Source of the DNA: Lamellibrachia columna
Taxonomy: Eukaryota > Annelida > Polychaeta > Sabellida > Siboglinidae
Assembly (NCBI GenBank): GCA_963662155.1
Contig: OY759263.1
Location: 21,389,484 to 21,453,483, forward strand
Length of the DNA stretch: 64,000 nt
Direction of reading: 5' to 3'
Position numbers and translations under genes: made by a program
The notes under the pieces: model-generated
Database searches by the model: none
What the model saw: only the letters and a program-made list of their open reading frames with translations
Told to the model about the DNA's origin: nothing
In this document: one piece after another, positions 11,546 to 49,367 of the stretch
How positions within the stretch are numbered: position 1 is the first letter of the stretch
Layout: each line of letters opens with the position of its first letter

Positions 11546-14500
11546 GGTCATCATACACATCACCCAGGCTTGCGCCACCCTGGAGAGGACTCTCCAGTGC
11601 CGCTGTTCAGCGGCAGAACAACACGAGAGGCAGCAGTTACGAGTTATAAGTCCAACTCAGTTGGCGTAGAGAACGGGTGCTACGGGTTGCCTCCGACGGT
11701 GGGAGGGATCATCGTGTGTGTCCCAATGGTCAGCTACTGCCCGCCTCAAGCTGGGCAGCCCCGGCCAATAAGGTGCTCACCCGCCACGGTCCACCTGCTT
11801 CAATGGGTGTTTGGAGCTTAGAGCTTCTTCTCGACAAGTGGACCGACAACACCACACCAGGCGAATCAAAGAGAATAAAGAAGCTGCCAGCTCTTCGAAT
11901 AGCAAACTGGAACGTCAGAACCATGTGCACTGGACTGACAGATGACCTGCAATCAATAAACAATGCTTGTAAGACTGCCATAATCGACACGGAACTAGAC
12001 ATGCTGAACACTGACATAGCCTGCTTACAAGAAGCAACACTTGCCGACAGTGGCTCGCTGAAAGAACAACGATCGATACACGTTCTTCTGGTAGGGGAAG
12101 AGTCCCGAAGAAAAGCGTGAACATGATGTAGGCTTTTACTGTGAAGAACACGCTACTCACCATGATTGAACCCGCGGCAAATGGTTCAGAACTCATCCTC
12201 GCTATTCGGCTCTCAATTCAAGTAGGACCAGTCAACCACACGAGTATCTACGCTTCAACACTCTGCTCTGCCCCGGAGTCCAAAGATCAGTTCTATGAGA
12301 AGTTTGATGCTGTTATCAGCAGAAGTCACAAGACAGAACAACTCTACATGTTGGGAGATTTTAATGCAAGAGTGGGTGCTGATCACGAGGCATGGCCTAC
12401 CTGTCTCGAACACCATGGCTTGGGGAACATGAATGAAAATGGACAGATATTACTCGAACTGTGCAGCTATCATGAACTGTCCATCACAAACACTTTCTTT
12501 AAAAACAAACCATGTCGCAAAGTGTCCTGGAGACATCCCATGTCATGTCATTGGCACCGACTTGACCTCGTCGTCACCAGGCGTAATTCTCTCAACAACG
12601 TCCTCAACATGCGCAGCTACCACAGCGCGGACTGTGACATCACTCCCTGATGTGTACCAGGGTTAGAAGGCAAATAAAGAGGCTTTTCCACACCACACAG
12701 AAAGACGGTTCACGTTAGCAATACTGCCTTCCCAGAGAAGAATCAACAGTTTCTTGACTCCATCGGACAGGCACTCTCAAACAACTCCATGCACAGTGCA
12801 GAAACAAAATGGAACACTCTTCGTGACGCCATGTACAACACTGCACTCACAACATATGGCAAGGAACGGAAAATCACTGACGAATACGAAGCAAACATCA
12901 CCGTCATGGAACCTGTCACCGAAGCCAAGCGCTATGCTCTTGTCAACCTTAAGAGAGACCCAAGCAAAAAGAACTTGATTACACTAAGAGCTGCTAGGAA
13001 AAAAGCCCAACAGACTGTTCGGCGTTGCGCCAACAACTACTGGTTACAACTCTGCCAGAACATCCAACCGTTCTCCGACACATGGAACATCAGGGGCATG
13101 TATGATGGAATAAATAAGGCAACAGGTCCACCCATGAAGAAGACTGCTCCACTGAAAACAAAGACGGGGAGGTCATCACCGAATGCAATCAACAAATGGA
13201 GAGGTGGGTGGAGCACTACCTCCATTACATCGAACTGTACTCCAGAGAAAATACTGTCACCAAGGAGGCAATAGACACCATTACGAGCTTGTCTATTATG
13301 GACGAACTAGATAATGAACCCACAGTGGAAGAGCTCAGCAAAACCATCGACTCACTTGCCAGTGGAAAAGCCCCTGGAAATGACGCCATACCACCTGAAG
13401 TCACCAAGGACGGGAGACGTGCTCTACTGATGCACCTGCATGAATTTCTCTGCCTCTGCTGGAAAGAAGGAGCGGTTCCTCAGGACATACGCGACGCGAA
13501 GATAGTGACCTTGTACAAAAACAACGTGGTTTCAGAATTGGGAGATTCACAACATACATGATATTCTCTATCCGACAACTGCAAGAGAAATGTCGTGAAC
13601 AAAGAAGACCGCTGTATATCGCTTTCATTGATCTTACTAAGGCGTTTCACCTTGTTAGCTGAAGTGGACTATTCAAGCTTCTGGGGAAAACTGGCTGCCC
13701 TCCAAAGCTGCTCAGTGTGATCTCCTCCTTTCATGAACTATGACGGGGCTACTTCCGAACCGAGATCCACAGTGGAATAAAACAGGGATGTGTCATGGCA
13801 CCAACACTCTTTGGCATGTTCTTCTGCCTGATGCTGTCATACGCCAGAGGGTGTCTACCTACACACCGGAACAGACGGAAAGCTGTTTAATGTCGCCCGC
13901 TTGAGAGCCAAGACTAAGCTGCGCCGAGAAAAGTATTCGTTGATGATGCCACGCAAGCAACTCACACAGAGGAAGATCTCCAGCAACTAGTGGATAGACT
14001 ATCCCACGCCTGCAAAGAACGAGGCGTGGGAGTCAACATCGACAATGTGACATTAGAGGTTGTTGATAGCTTCAGGTACCTAGGCTCCACAATCACCAGT
14101 AATGTGTCACTAGATGCTGACATTAACATACATATAGAAAAGCTACAGCCATCATGTCCAAACTGAACAGGAGATTGTGGAGCAATAAAAATATGACAGA
14201 AAACACGAAACTGCACGTGTACCAGGCATGTGTTCTCATCACACTGCTCTACAGTAGTGAGGAATGGACAACATATGCAAAACAAGAGAAGAAACTGAAC
14301 AGTTTTCACATTCGCTGCCTCAGACGTATCCTCGGCATCTCCTGGCAGGACAAGGTCACGAACAAAGAGGTCCTCGAGCGTGCTCGCTCCTCCAGCATTT
14401 ACACGCTGTTACGCCAGAGACATCTGCGATGGCCCGGCCATGTTCATCGGATGGCTGACGGTCGTACACCGAAAGATCTCCTGTATGGCGAACTTGTCAC

Positions 14501-14810
14501 TGGGACGCGGTCTACAGGCCTTCCTTATCTCCGCTACAAAGACACATGCAAGCGTGACATGAAGGTGGCAGACATAGACACGAATAGCTGGGAGACAGAC
14601 GCTGTCGATCGAGGTCATTGGAAGCTGATTGTTCGGAATGGCATAAGAAAAGCAGAACATAAAAGGTCTACGCAACTGGCTGAAAAGAGGGACCAGCGAA
14701 AGTAGAGGTCTGCAAAACCTGCACCATCTCAACCGACCTTCACCTGCAGCAAGTACGGCAGAGACTGCCAAGCCAGAGTGGGGCTATTAAGCCACACTAG
14801 GCGATGAGCA
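11545..14810 (+). mobile_element. Near full-length degenerate non-LTR retrotransposon (LINE copy 2)
   Basis: Domains appear in order but in shifting frames. The endonuclease start is LRIANWNVRTMC and TDIACLQEA (about 11900-12050). The endonuclease middle is LYMLGDFNARVGAD (about 12340) and its HRLDLVV end lies near 12560. The RT fingers follow: SGKAPGNDAIPPE (about 13360), IKQGCVMAPTLF (about 13780, disrupted) and a damaged active-site region near 13930. The C-terminal end is FHIRCLRRILGISWQDKVTN and LRWPGHVHRMADGRTP (14154-14705). A terminal finger TFTCSKYGRDCQ..HTRR (about 14740-14800) has lost one cysteine. Several frameshifts and stops show it is inactive. It is related to copy 1 but not a recent duplicate, as the aligned ends differ widely. 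Confidence 0.85.
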
Positions 14811-15180
14811 CAACAGAACTGACAACTACGACGGCACAAACCATTATTTGCTCAAGACAGAAGGATCCAAATTGTAAACATATACATAACAGCTATAAAA
14901 CGAATAGTCAGAAGTGTATAATTATTTTAAAAGAAAGGATTAAAAGACACATGTTATATCAATGGGGGCCAATCTACTGGCCTTCAACAAACATGACTAA
15001 TCTACTGAATATCTGGAGGCTGTACAATGTGTACATACTACACAACACATATATTTCTTACTGCTGCCACCTGTGTTGAACATATCATCATCAAATATGA
15101 AAATACAGGTGTTTCATGTTGTCACACATTCATTCACATTTACATAGACTACCTTAGCCAATAATGAAAATAAAACAGAC
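14811..15180. other. Unassigned sequence between LINE copy 2 and a minisatellite
   Basis: No gene or repeat recognised; AT-rich. Confidence 0.4.
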
Positions 15181-15270
15181 ACCATCTAAGCCTTCCAATA
15201 CAACACCTGTCTGTCTCTCTCCCTCTTAGCCACCCTCTAACCCTTCCTTCGTTCATGTCTGTCTCTCCCT

Positions 15271-15274
<4 letters not shown>
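15181..15274. repeat. Left part of a split pyrimidine-rich minisatellite (unit about 50-55 bp)
   Basis: The unit runs CACCTGTCTGTCTCTCTCCC, TCTTAGCCACCCTCTAACCC, then TTCCAATACAA. The same unit resumes at 17783, on the other side of the RTE-like insertion. Confidence 0.85.
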
Positions 15275-15318
<44 letters not shown>

Positions 15319-17782
15319 GTCCTCTTCGTGCCCGGTGGCACATAAGGCATCAACAAGAGAGCGCCACTGCTGTCGGTCTGCAGCCCATTTGGTGATGGTG
15401 TTCCATGTCAGGCCGCATTCTTTCATCTCCTTCTCCACTGTTCGTCTCCATGTTTCTTTTGGACAACCACGTCTCCTTTTTCCATCTGCTGTCCAGCGTA
15501 AGGCTGTCTTGGGCAGTGCGCCAGGTGACATTCGGCACACGTTTCCAAGCCATCTCCATCTTCTCTCCTTTATCTGTGTGGCCAAGGATGTTGCATCTGT
15601 TTTGCGGTGCAGCTCTTCATTAGTGATGGTGTTCGGCCAAAATACTCCTAGGATTTTCCGTAGACACTTGTTTTGGAAGGTCTCAAGCTTGTGTGCTAGC
15701 TTGGCTGTCAGTTTCCAGCACTCGGAGCCATAGAGAAGTACACTGAGAACATTATTATTGTACAGTCTCAGTTTTGTTTCCAATCTCAGTTGCTTGGATT
15801 TCCAGATGGGCTTCAGCATAGCGAAGGTCTGACTTGCCTTTCTGATCCTAGCCGTGGCATCTTTTGCAGAGTCTCTATCTGTTGTGATTTTGCTTCCCAG
15901 GTATGCAAAGTCCTGAACGTCTTCCAGAGCATCACTGTTGTTTATGTTGTTTATGGTGATGGGGTTATCTGTCTTGTTGTTGATCCTCATCAGTTTGGTT
16001 TTTGCTGTGTTGAGCTTTAACCCAATCTGTGGTGCTGTTGTTGTGAGTTTGTCCATCTTTTCTTGCATGTCCTTGTGGCTGTTAGACAGCAGTCCAATGT
16101 CATCTGCATAGTCCAGGTCTTCCAAGATCGAGGTAAGTGTCCATCTGATGCCTCTGTTTCCATTTTTGGTGATTTCTATCATCAGCCAGTCGATGGCAAG
16201 TGTGAAAAGAAATGGTGAGAGAATGCATCCCTGTTTTACTCCGGATTTTACGCTAAAGCTGTCTGACATGTGACTGTTACAGGCGACTTGACACTGGACG
16301 TCTGTGTAAAATATCTTGATCACATTTACCATCTTCTGTGGGATCCCGTAGTGACGTAGTATTCTCCACAGGGATTCTCTGTGAAGGCTGTCAAAGGCCT
16401 TTTCAAAGTAAAAAAAAAAGGTAAAGGTATGTTCTTATATAGCGCGGTATCCGGTCCATAGGACTGGTCAAAGCGCTTTACACTTCACCCCCTGGCAGAC
16501 CTGTTCATTCAAAGGCCATCTCAACTTCTTTGGGAAGTATTCAGCCACGCTGCAATTGCTGCGCGAAGGTTATTCGGTCACATATCCACCACTGTCTGTA
16601 TTGCCAGGTACTCAGTGAAGGTTCAATTCCGTGCTTTGTTCCAAATCTGCCATAGCGTGAAAATGTGGTCGATGCATGACTTTCCTCTTCTGAAACCGGC
16701 TTGTTCCTGGCGGAGGATTGTATCAGTAGCTGCTGATATTCTCTTCAGGATTATGCGGCTGAAAATCTTGCGTGTCATTGATAACAAGGTTATGCCCCGC
16801 CAGTTGTTACAGTTCCCCAAGTCGCCCTTCTTTGGTAGCTTGATAATTGTGCCTGTCTTCCAATCATCTGGTGTATCTTCTTCAACCCATATTCTCTGGA
16901 AGATCTGGCATAGGATTCTGGGTGTCTCTTGTTCATCTGCTTTCAGCATTTCTGCGCAGACGCTGTCGCTTCCTGGTGCTTTTCCATTCTTCTGGGCTTT
17001 AATGGCTTCTCTGACTTCTGCTTCTGTGATTTGGTCGATGTTGATTTCAAGGCCATCCGCTGCCTCCGGGATGTCTGCAAGTCTGGGTGGATCTGCACGA
17101 TTGAGAACCTGTTGGAAATGCTCCTTCCATCTCTCTATCTTCTCTTTCTCGACTGTGATTATCTTTCCATATGCATCTTTCAGTGGGAGACTCTGGTTTG
17201 GACCTGTATCTCCTTTCAGCTTCTTGGTAGAGTGACTTCATATATTTTCTTCTTGCTGCTTCTGCGTCTTCTGCGAGGTTTTCAATGTAAGTGCGTTTGT
17301 CTACTCTGGTACTCCGTTTTACTTCTTTGTCTTTTGTGAGTATTCTCTTGAAAGTCTTTCTTTGAGTCTTGGGGACTTTGTGGTGAGCAGCTTTTTCTTT
17401 ATTCCTTTCCTTCTATTTTGGTCTATTTTGTCCCAAGTTGATGTGGAAATCCACTGTTCTTTCTTTGCTCTTCTGTAGCCTAGCACTGCTTTCCCTGCTA
17501 GCTCCATGGCCATGTTGAAACTGTGTATAGTCATCTCTGTTTCCTCCTGCAGAATACCAAAACTGTTCTTCAGAGCAATTGTGAACTGTTGCTTGGTTTC
17601 TGGGTTTTGTAGCTTGGTGGTATCAAAACGCTCCTTCTTCTTCTCTCCTGTCTTTGCCTTTCTCTGTTTCAGAGCAAGTTTTCCTATCAACAGGTTGTGG
17701 TCGCTGCCAACATCAGCTAGTCTCCTTGTTTTGACGTCTTGTAGAGAGTGTCTCCATTTTCCATTTACAAGGATGTGATCTA
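15275..17782 (-). mobile_element. RTE-like LINE inserted in the minisatellite, 5'-truncated
   Basis: On the minus strand the end of an endonuclease domain (GSDHNLLIGKLALK, about 17690) is followed by a linker, then KNGKAPGSDSVCAEMLK (about 16950-17000), DDWKTGTIIKLPKKGD and the RT core. The core frame at 15316-16332 is open: VKQGCILSPFLF, LDYADDIGLLSN (active-site YADD), LLYGSECWKL, LRKILGVFWPNTITNEEL, RRRGCPKETWRRT. The 3' end carries a (TAAG)n tail (15271-15318). A 12-bp CTCTCCCTCTTA flanks it at 15263-15274 and 17783-17794 as target-site duplication. A SINE interrupts the RT near 16411-16612 and other small shifts exist, so it is probably inactive. Clade assignment by motif style only. Confidence 0.88.
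16413..16614 (-). mobile_element. SINE (family A) inserted in the RTE-like LINE, head missing
   Basis: Read on the minus strand: body with GAGTACCTGGCAATACAGAC, GGTCTGCCAGGGGGTGAAGT, AAAGCGCTTTGACCAGTCC and tail CGCTATATAAGAACATACC. It separates the LINE's FEKAFDSLHRESLWR block from its RRGKSCIDHIFTL block. The tRNA-like head is absent. Confidence 0.75.
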
Positions 17783-18362
17783 CTCTCCCTCTTAGCTACC
17801 ATCTAAGCCTTCCGATACAACACCTGTCTGTCTCTCCCTCGTAGCCACCTTCTAACCCTTCCAATACAACACCTGTCTCTCTCTCTCCCTCTTAGCCACC
17901 CTCTAACCTTTCCAATAGAACACCTGTCTGTCTCTCTCCCTCTTAGCCACCCTCTAACACTTTCAATACAACACCTGTCTGTCTCTCTCCCTTGTAGCCA
18001 CACACCTATTTTAATACAACACCTGTCTGTCTCTCCCTCTTAGCCACCCTCTAACCCTTCCTTCGTTCCTGTCTGTCTCTCCCCTTTAGCCACCCTCTAT
18101 CCCTTCCCATACAACACCTGCCTGCCTGTTTATTTATCCCCCAAGCAATAATGAAATTAATCGTTCATCTACATGTTATACACCATCTAACCCTTGCAAT
18201 ACAACACATGTATGTCTCTCTCCCTCTTAGCCACCCTATATCCCTTCCCATACAACACCTATTTGTCTCACTTTGTTATACACCCTCTATTCCTTCCCAT
18301 ACGACACCTGTTTGCCATTCCCTGTTAACCACCCTCTATCCCTTCCTATGAAACACCTATTT
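17783..18362. repeat. Right part of the split pyrimidine-rich minisatellite, about 10 copies
   Basis: Continuation of the 50-55 bp array, decaying to the right. A short CCCT/CCTT-rich tract follows at 18390-18430. The array was one block before the LINE landed. Confidence 0.85.
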
Positions 18363-18589
18363 GTCCTATAAAAAGAATCCCATTTTTTTCACCCTTTCCT
18401 TCCCTCCCTCCATCCCTCCCTACCTCCCTAGAGAGAGGAGGAAGTGTAGGATTAATCGATGAGCCTTACCCCTACGCGAGAGGTAGTGACCGGTTCAACC
18501 TTGCACATTCGTGGGTGACTCGGTTGGTAGACTACCTACATGTGGTCCGAGTTGGTAACCAGTGTCGTGACAATTTGAGTTTCGGTCAA

Positions 18590-19176
18590 GTTAGTTGGCA
18601 CTGGCCTAAATGTCTACCGTTTATTTTGAATTGCGGGATTTCAACCCAGGTTGAAACAGGTTTGTTCCATTCATTTATTGTCCTCTGTGAGAATGAGTGC
18701 TTCCTGATGTCCAATCTACATTGATCCTTTACTAATTTTACCTCATGTCCTCTAGTTCTGCTATCTTTCTTGAGTGAGAAAAACATATTTCTATCAATAT
18801 TTTCATACCCATTCAATATCTTAAAAACTTCAATCTGATCTCCTCTTAACCTCCTTGTCTCTAGAGTTGTTAAACCACATTCTTTCAGGCGTTCTTCATA
18901 ACTAAGGTCTCTAAGTTCTGGAATCATTTTAGTTGCTCTCCTTTGTATGCGTTCAAGCGTATCTATATCCTTCTTACGATATGGTCTCCATGCTTGTATA
19001 CAGTATTTTAAATGAGGTCTAACTATTGCTTTATAAAGAGGTATAATTAACTTTTTTCCCTTGTATGTTATGTTTCTTCTAATCAATCCAAGAATTTGAT
19101 TACCCTTTGAAGCTGCAATACCACACTGCTCTGAAACTTTCATATCAGCGCTTATTGTAACTCCTAAGGTAAACAC
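18590..19176 (-). mobile_element. CR1-like LINE fragment (RT C-terminal third)
   Basis: An uninterrupted minus-strand stretch encodes TLGVTISADMKVSEQC, LIIPLYKAIVRPHLKYC, LERIQRRATKMIPELR, LSYEERLKECGLTTLETRR, LRGDQIEVFKILNG and FSQRTINEWN, the standard end of CR1/Rex-type elements. It is truncated at 19176, where another LINE begins in the opposite direction. Confidence 0.85.
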
Positions 19177-20505
19177 AACAGACTATCTATTCACATAACA
19201 CCAGAAGTAGTTCCGGAGACACAGTGTGGCTTCAGATCCAACCGGACCACAGCGGACATGATATTTTGTCTTCGACAACTACAAGAAAAGTGCATTGAGC
19301 AGGACCGACCACTATATATAGTATTTGTCGACTTCACGAAGGCGTTTGATATAGTCGGAAGGACTGGGCTATGGCAGCTACTGAGGAAATATGGATGCCC
19401 AGAGAAATTCACAACCATGATCGAGGCTCTACATACGGGAATGATGGCGAATGTGAGTGTTGGAGGGGAAGTCTCGGAAACGTTCGGTGTTACCAATGGT
19501 GTCAAGCAAGGCTGTGTGCTGGCCCCCACGCTCTTCTCCATCTTCCTATCAGCAATGCTTGTCGAGGCTTTCCGAGGCATGGGAGATGGCGTCTATATAC
19601 AGTCTAGACAGAGCGCTGACCTATTCAACATCGCACACTTCAGAGCGAAGACCAAGACTACCCAGATACTTGTGAGAGAGCTGCTATACGCAGATGACAG
19701 TGCACTGGTCGCCCACTCCGCTGAAGAGATCCAGAGAATAGTGGATGCTTTCTCCGATGCATCAAAGAAGTTCGGCCTGAAGATTAACATCAAGAAGACG
19801 GAAGTGCTGTACCAACCCAACTCTACAAGAACCCGAGAGGAGGATATCATGGTTGATGGAAACAAACTGAACTCTGTTCCTGAATTCACCTACCTCGGAA
19901 GCACTATATCAAGTGATGGACGCATTGATGCTGAAATACAGAGGAGGATGGCCAAGGCTAGCGCATCTTTCGGCCGATTACGCCAGAGACTCTGGAACAA
20001 CCACCATGTGTCCACGCGGGTCAAAGGCAAGATCTACCGTGCAATTGTGCTATCCACCTTACTATACGGAGCCGAGGCCTGGACAGTGTACAGACGACAG
20101 GTGAAAAAGCTGCATGCCTTCATGATGCGACATCTGCGTTCGATCATGAGGCTAACCTGGAAGGACAAAGTGACAAACAAGGAAATACTCGGTCGGATAG
20201 GGCTGCCCTCTATGGAAGATCTTCTGATCAAAAAGAATCTCCTGTGGACTGGACACCTCATGAGGATGTCATCAGACAGACTACCAAAGCAGATCCTCTA
20301 CTCTCAATTGTCTTCTGGTCACAGACAGAGAGGACGCCCTCGTCTCCGGTTCAAGGATACCATCAAGAGAAACCTCAAGCTGAGAGACATAAAGACCGAC
20401 TCATGGACATCACTCTCACAGCAGAGAACTAAATGGAGTGCGGCGGTCAAGAAATGAAAGCAGTCTTTGTCGCATAGCGACTGACAGCATGATGATGATG
20501 AACTA
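19175..20505 (+). mobile_element. LINE with uninterrupted reverse-transcriptase frame, 5'-truncated
   Basis: From about 19199 to the TGA at 20455-20457 the frame is open. Order: TQCGFRSNRTTADMIFCLRQ, YIVFVDFTKAFD (motif A aspartate), GVKQGCVLAPTLFSIF, ELLYADDSALVAH (YADD active site), FTYLGSTISSDG, LLYGAEAWTVYRRQ, LTWKDKVTNKEIL, LLWTGHLMRMSSDRLPKQ and RGRPRLRFKDTIKRN. The endonuclease and RT fingers are missing. A short (ATG)n tail lies at 20491-20503. The preserved frame suggests a younger insertion than its neighbours. It is a truncated copy, not an autonomous element. Confidence 0.88.
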
Positions 20506-20974
20506 CAAGGCGATGTATACATAGGGATTTAAGTTAATTATCTTCCACATATATAACTGTTAATAATAGTACAAGCATTGTATTTATGAGAAATAGATTA
20601 TATGAGTCACTGTCCAACAGTTCGCCATAAACTGTCATTTTGGTAAAACAATTCTCGTCATGAACTCAGTTCGGTTTCGATGACGCTTTGAAATAATAAA
20701 CTCTCCCTACCGTGAATGGAATGTACTAATTTCGTGTTTTGCTAGCAACTCTCCCCCGTTGACCAAGGGTAAGGACGAAGCTGAACGAACGAGTATTCCT
20801 AACGAGAACGGGTTGTATTAATGCCACCAATCTACAATTTGACAGACATACTACTCGCTTTTTTCGAGCAGTTTAGCGTTGGCAGTTATAGAACTGGAGC
20901 AGTTAACGTTGACAGGCAGGGAGGTGGGTGTTAGCGCTTGCAGCACACCACAGGCACAAGAAGATTTGGGAAAG
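20506..20974 (+). promoter_or_regulatory. TFCP2 5' flank and 5'UTR
   Basis: Between the LINE tail and the TFCP2 start codon. It must contain the transcription start. No TATA box is evident and the exact start cannot be given. Confidence 0.4.
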
Positions 20975-46534
<25,560 letters not shown>

Positions 46535-47840
46535 CGAATTACTGTGTTGTGTTGGTCACTAGTAGGAGTGACAAACTATGAAGTCAGAACAATGACCTTG
46601 ACTGTGTGACGTGATGTCGGTGGTCGACACAAAATTCAACTCTCTGAAGGCAGCAGTCGCCCGTTCTGCCCCGCCAGTGCTGGTGGTAAGCCTCTCGACA
46701 GATGATGAACTGAACAATGAATGATCCCTCAGTTGGTGCGTCTTCATAATCACTGGATGAAACTTTCCATATTTGTACCATAGAACAACGCACAACCGTA
46801 TTCCAGAAATTGTGTAGGACGCAGATGCACTGGCAAGCACATTGCAGTGAATTGACTAGTCTTGTTGTAATCATACAATCTGTGAGTCGAGTACAAGTTC
46901 AAGCGCTATCCGTGGTGTGGTGGATCAGTGCTTGCTTTACCAGGTCATACATGAGCATTCATTTCCGATGTCGACTAATGAAGATATCGTTGCTTGGATG
47001 ATACGTAGGTAGTTTTGAGATGTATCGAATTACACGGGTTACCAGTGGACTCTGTATGGTGGCAGACTTATATTTTACACTGCAAGGCCACGTAGAACTT
47101 GTCCATTTGTGAGGTGAGGTGAGAAAGGTATAGCTGTCGTACGATACGTGTTAACATGGAGTCTTTGACTGTATGTAATGAATAGTATCGTTGTCTTTGA
47201 CACCGCTGTTAACTTGTTTTTGGGTGTCTTGTAAATGGTCTATATGTGCAGCATTTTTGGTCTGATCGATTGCAGGACCATTTAACTAAATCATGAATAA
47301 CAGTGATACAGTGGGACGTTCGTGTACGCATGGCCCTTATGTGAAGTATTGTGAATAATCTCTAGTTTGCTGTGTGTTTCCGGCCCTGTTTCTGTTGCTT
47401 GGTTCAAGTGATTTAGTCAGAATGTACGTGTAAGATATATATTTTTTGTTAGTAAGCAGCTATTTGTTTGCATGTCACCAATGGTGTCGTGTCATGTTGC
47501 ATCATTAAGATTATGATGGTAGGTAATCACTGGCACTGAACGACATATCTAATGGGTTAATTATAACAGTGTCAGTTTTTCCTTACTGTAGAATTTGTTT
47601 GTATACGTGTATATATTTCTAAGCCATAATGGAATACCTCAGCGTAGTATACCCTTGTGCTGCTATTTGGGGCAGGAAACCCTGCCTATGTGGGTAGCCC
47701 TGTGTTTTTACCCCTTGTGGCATAATATCAGTCATGTTTTATACCAGTTGTTTCACAGGTCAGGAGCTGCACCTGCACAGTTGAATTTGTAAATACTGTA
47801 TCTTGCTTGCCGTAATTAAAACGCACCAAGTAATGATGGG
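46535..47840 (+). other. TFCP2 3' untranslated region (inferred)
   Basis: No coding potential. An ATTAAA at about 47815-47820 could serve polyadenylation; the true end is unknown. Confidence 0.4.
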
Positions 47841-47877
47841 AATTTCTCTGTGCGTGCACATCACATTGAGGGAGGCA

Positions 47878-48145
47878 ATAGAAAGGTGAAGATACAGCAT
47901 CCAGTCCTTGTGACTGCTCAAAGCATTTTATACTTCGGACCCGATCATTTCAACACCATCTTGACTTCTCTAGGAAGAATTCAGCCATACTGCATTTATT
48001 GCACAAAGACTATTCGTTCACACAACCACCACTCTCTACAGTCAGGTACTCATTTATACAGCTGAATGAACTGGAGCGATGTGGAGTGAAAAAAATTGCC
48101 CAAGCTTTGAAATGGCAGCAAGAGGAATTGAATCACCCCGCCTCA
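47878..48145 (-). mobile_element. SINE (family A) downstream of TFCP2
   Basis: The reverse strand shows the family body: plus-strand ATCCAGTCCTTGTGACTGCT, CTACAGTCAGGTACTCATTT and AAATTGCCCAAGCTTTGAAA. The tail is degenerate. Confidence 0.7.
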
Positions 48146-48884
48146 CAAGCATTAGTGGCGTGTTTTCCACAAGCTCATCTTTGCTTAAGGCTGTCCACCA
48201 GGTGGTGACAGTACTAGTGTATGTGCCACAAACTTATCAAGTGTCGGAAAAACAAAACTGTAATGTTCTGTCGTACTTGAACATGATAAATGTAATATGT
48301 GAGACATTCTACACACAACAAACTGTTTATTCACATTATAATTTATTATAAAACTACTGTACACCGTCTTTATCAAAGCATGCCATTTATCAGTGCATAG
48401 GCAAGGTTGGTTTTAACTACATATACCCGCACCCAAAACTGGTATATTTCCTGGTATGATAAATTCTGAGGTTATTTTTGGGAGGTATGCAAACATTTCG
48501 GGTAGCTTCTGGCTACATAAAAAAGGTATTTTTGAGGGGTATGGATGTTTTTCGTTATTTACCCAAAAGCTTTACAGTTATTCCCATCCAATGCAGATCT
48601 AATTTCAATGTTTGTCATCGCCTTCATAGCTACTGTCTGCTAACTTCATCTACAGATTACTCTTCTGCGATAAATAGTACCATGCTACAGACAGCTTTTT
48701 ACTAAACTGCTACAATTTTCTAGACCAAAAACTGCACATACATTGTAGATCTTGTGTTACACCCAGTGCATCCTCTTGGGCAGACGATACAAGCCGCCAA
48801 ACTATCTGGCTGGATACACTGTTCATATCAGTCAGTGGCAAAGTTGTTTGCTTGTTCAGAAGACAGATATTGATTGAGGTATGA

Positions 48885-49290
48885 TGGGTCATTTGAGGTT
48901 GATATCATTGGAAGTATAGTGGTCGTTTGAAGTCTGATATCGGTTGGTCATCCAGAAGTTGATAACAGCGGAAGTATACTGGTCATTTGAAGTCCGATAT
49001 CAGTTAGTTATATCAAGGTTGATATCAGTGGAAGCATAGTGGTCATTTGAAGTCTGATATTGGTTGGTTATCCCAAGGTTGATATCAGTGCAGGTATAGT
49101 GGTAATTTGAAGTCTGTTATCAGTTGGTTATCCCAAGGTGGACATCAGTGGAGGTACAGTGGTCATTTGAAGTCTGATATCAGTTGGTTATCCCAAGGTG
49201 GATATCAGTGGAGGTATAGTGGTTTTCTGTGCCTCGTCATCTTTTGTCATCTTGAAGGCAGATATTGGTTGAGGTACGGTGGTCATCTTT
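48885..49290. repeat. 60-bp minisatellite next to the CEP70 stop, about 7 copies
   Basis: Unit landmarks GGTCATTTGAAGTCTGATAT, CAGTTGGTTATCCCAAGGTT and GATATCAGTGGAGGTATAGT. The GGTCATYTGRAG part resembles the CEP70 stop region GGTCATCTGGAGGCC at 49301, so the array probably lies in the CEP70 3'UTR and may have grown from it. Confidence 0.88.
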
Positions 49291-49302
49291 TTCCATTGTG
49301 GG

Positions 49303-49367
49303 TCATCTGGAGGCCAGCAGCAGAAGAGCTTTGACCGTGGGCAGCACTTGGTCCATGCGACTGACAT
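49303..49367 (-). CDS. CEP70: CEP70 exon p and stop
   Basis: Acceptor GGTTGTAG. Encodes [20 protein letters not shown] and TGA at 49303-49305, aligning with the conserved C-terminal helix of CEP70. Confidence 0.92.

Noticed and set aside
18500..18575. tRNA-like stretch with GGTTGGTAGACTACC
   Set aside because: No credible B box or cloverleaf could be drawn; not called a tRNA gene or SINE.
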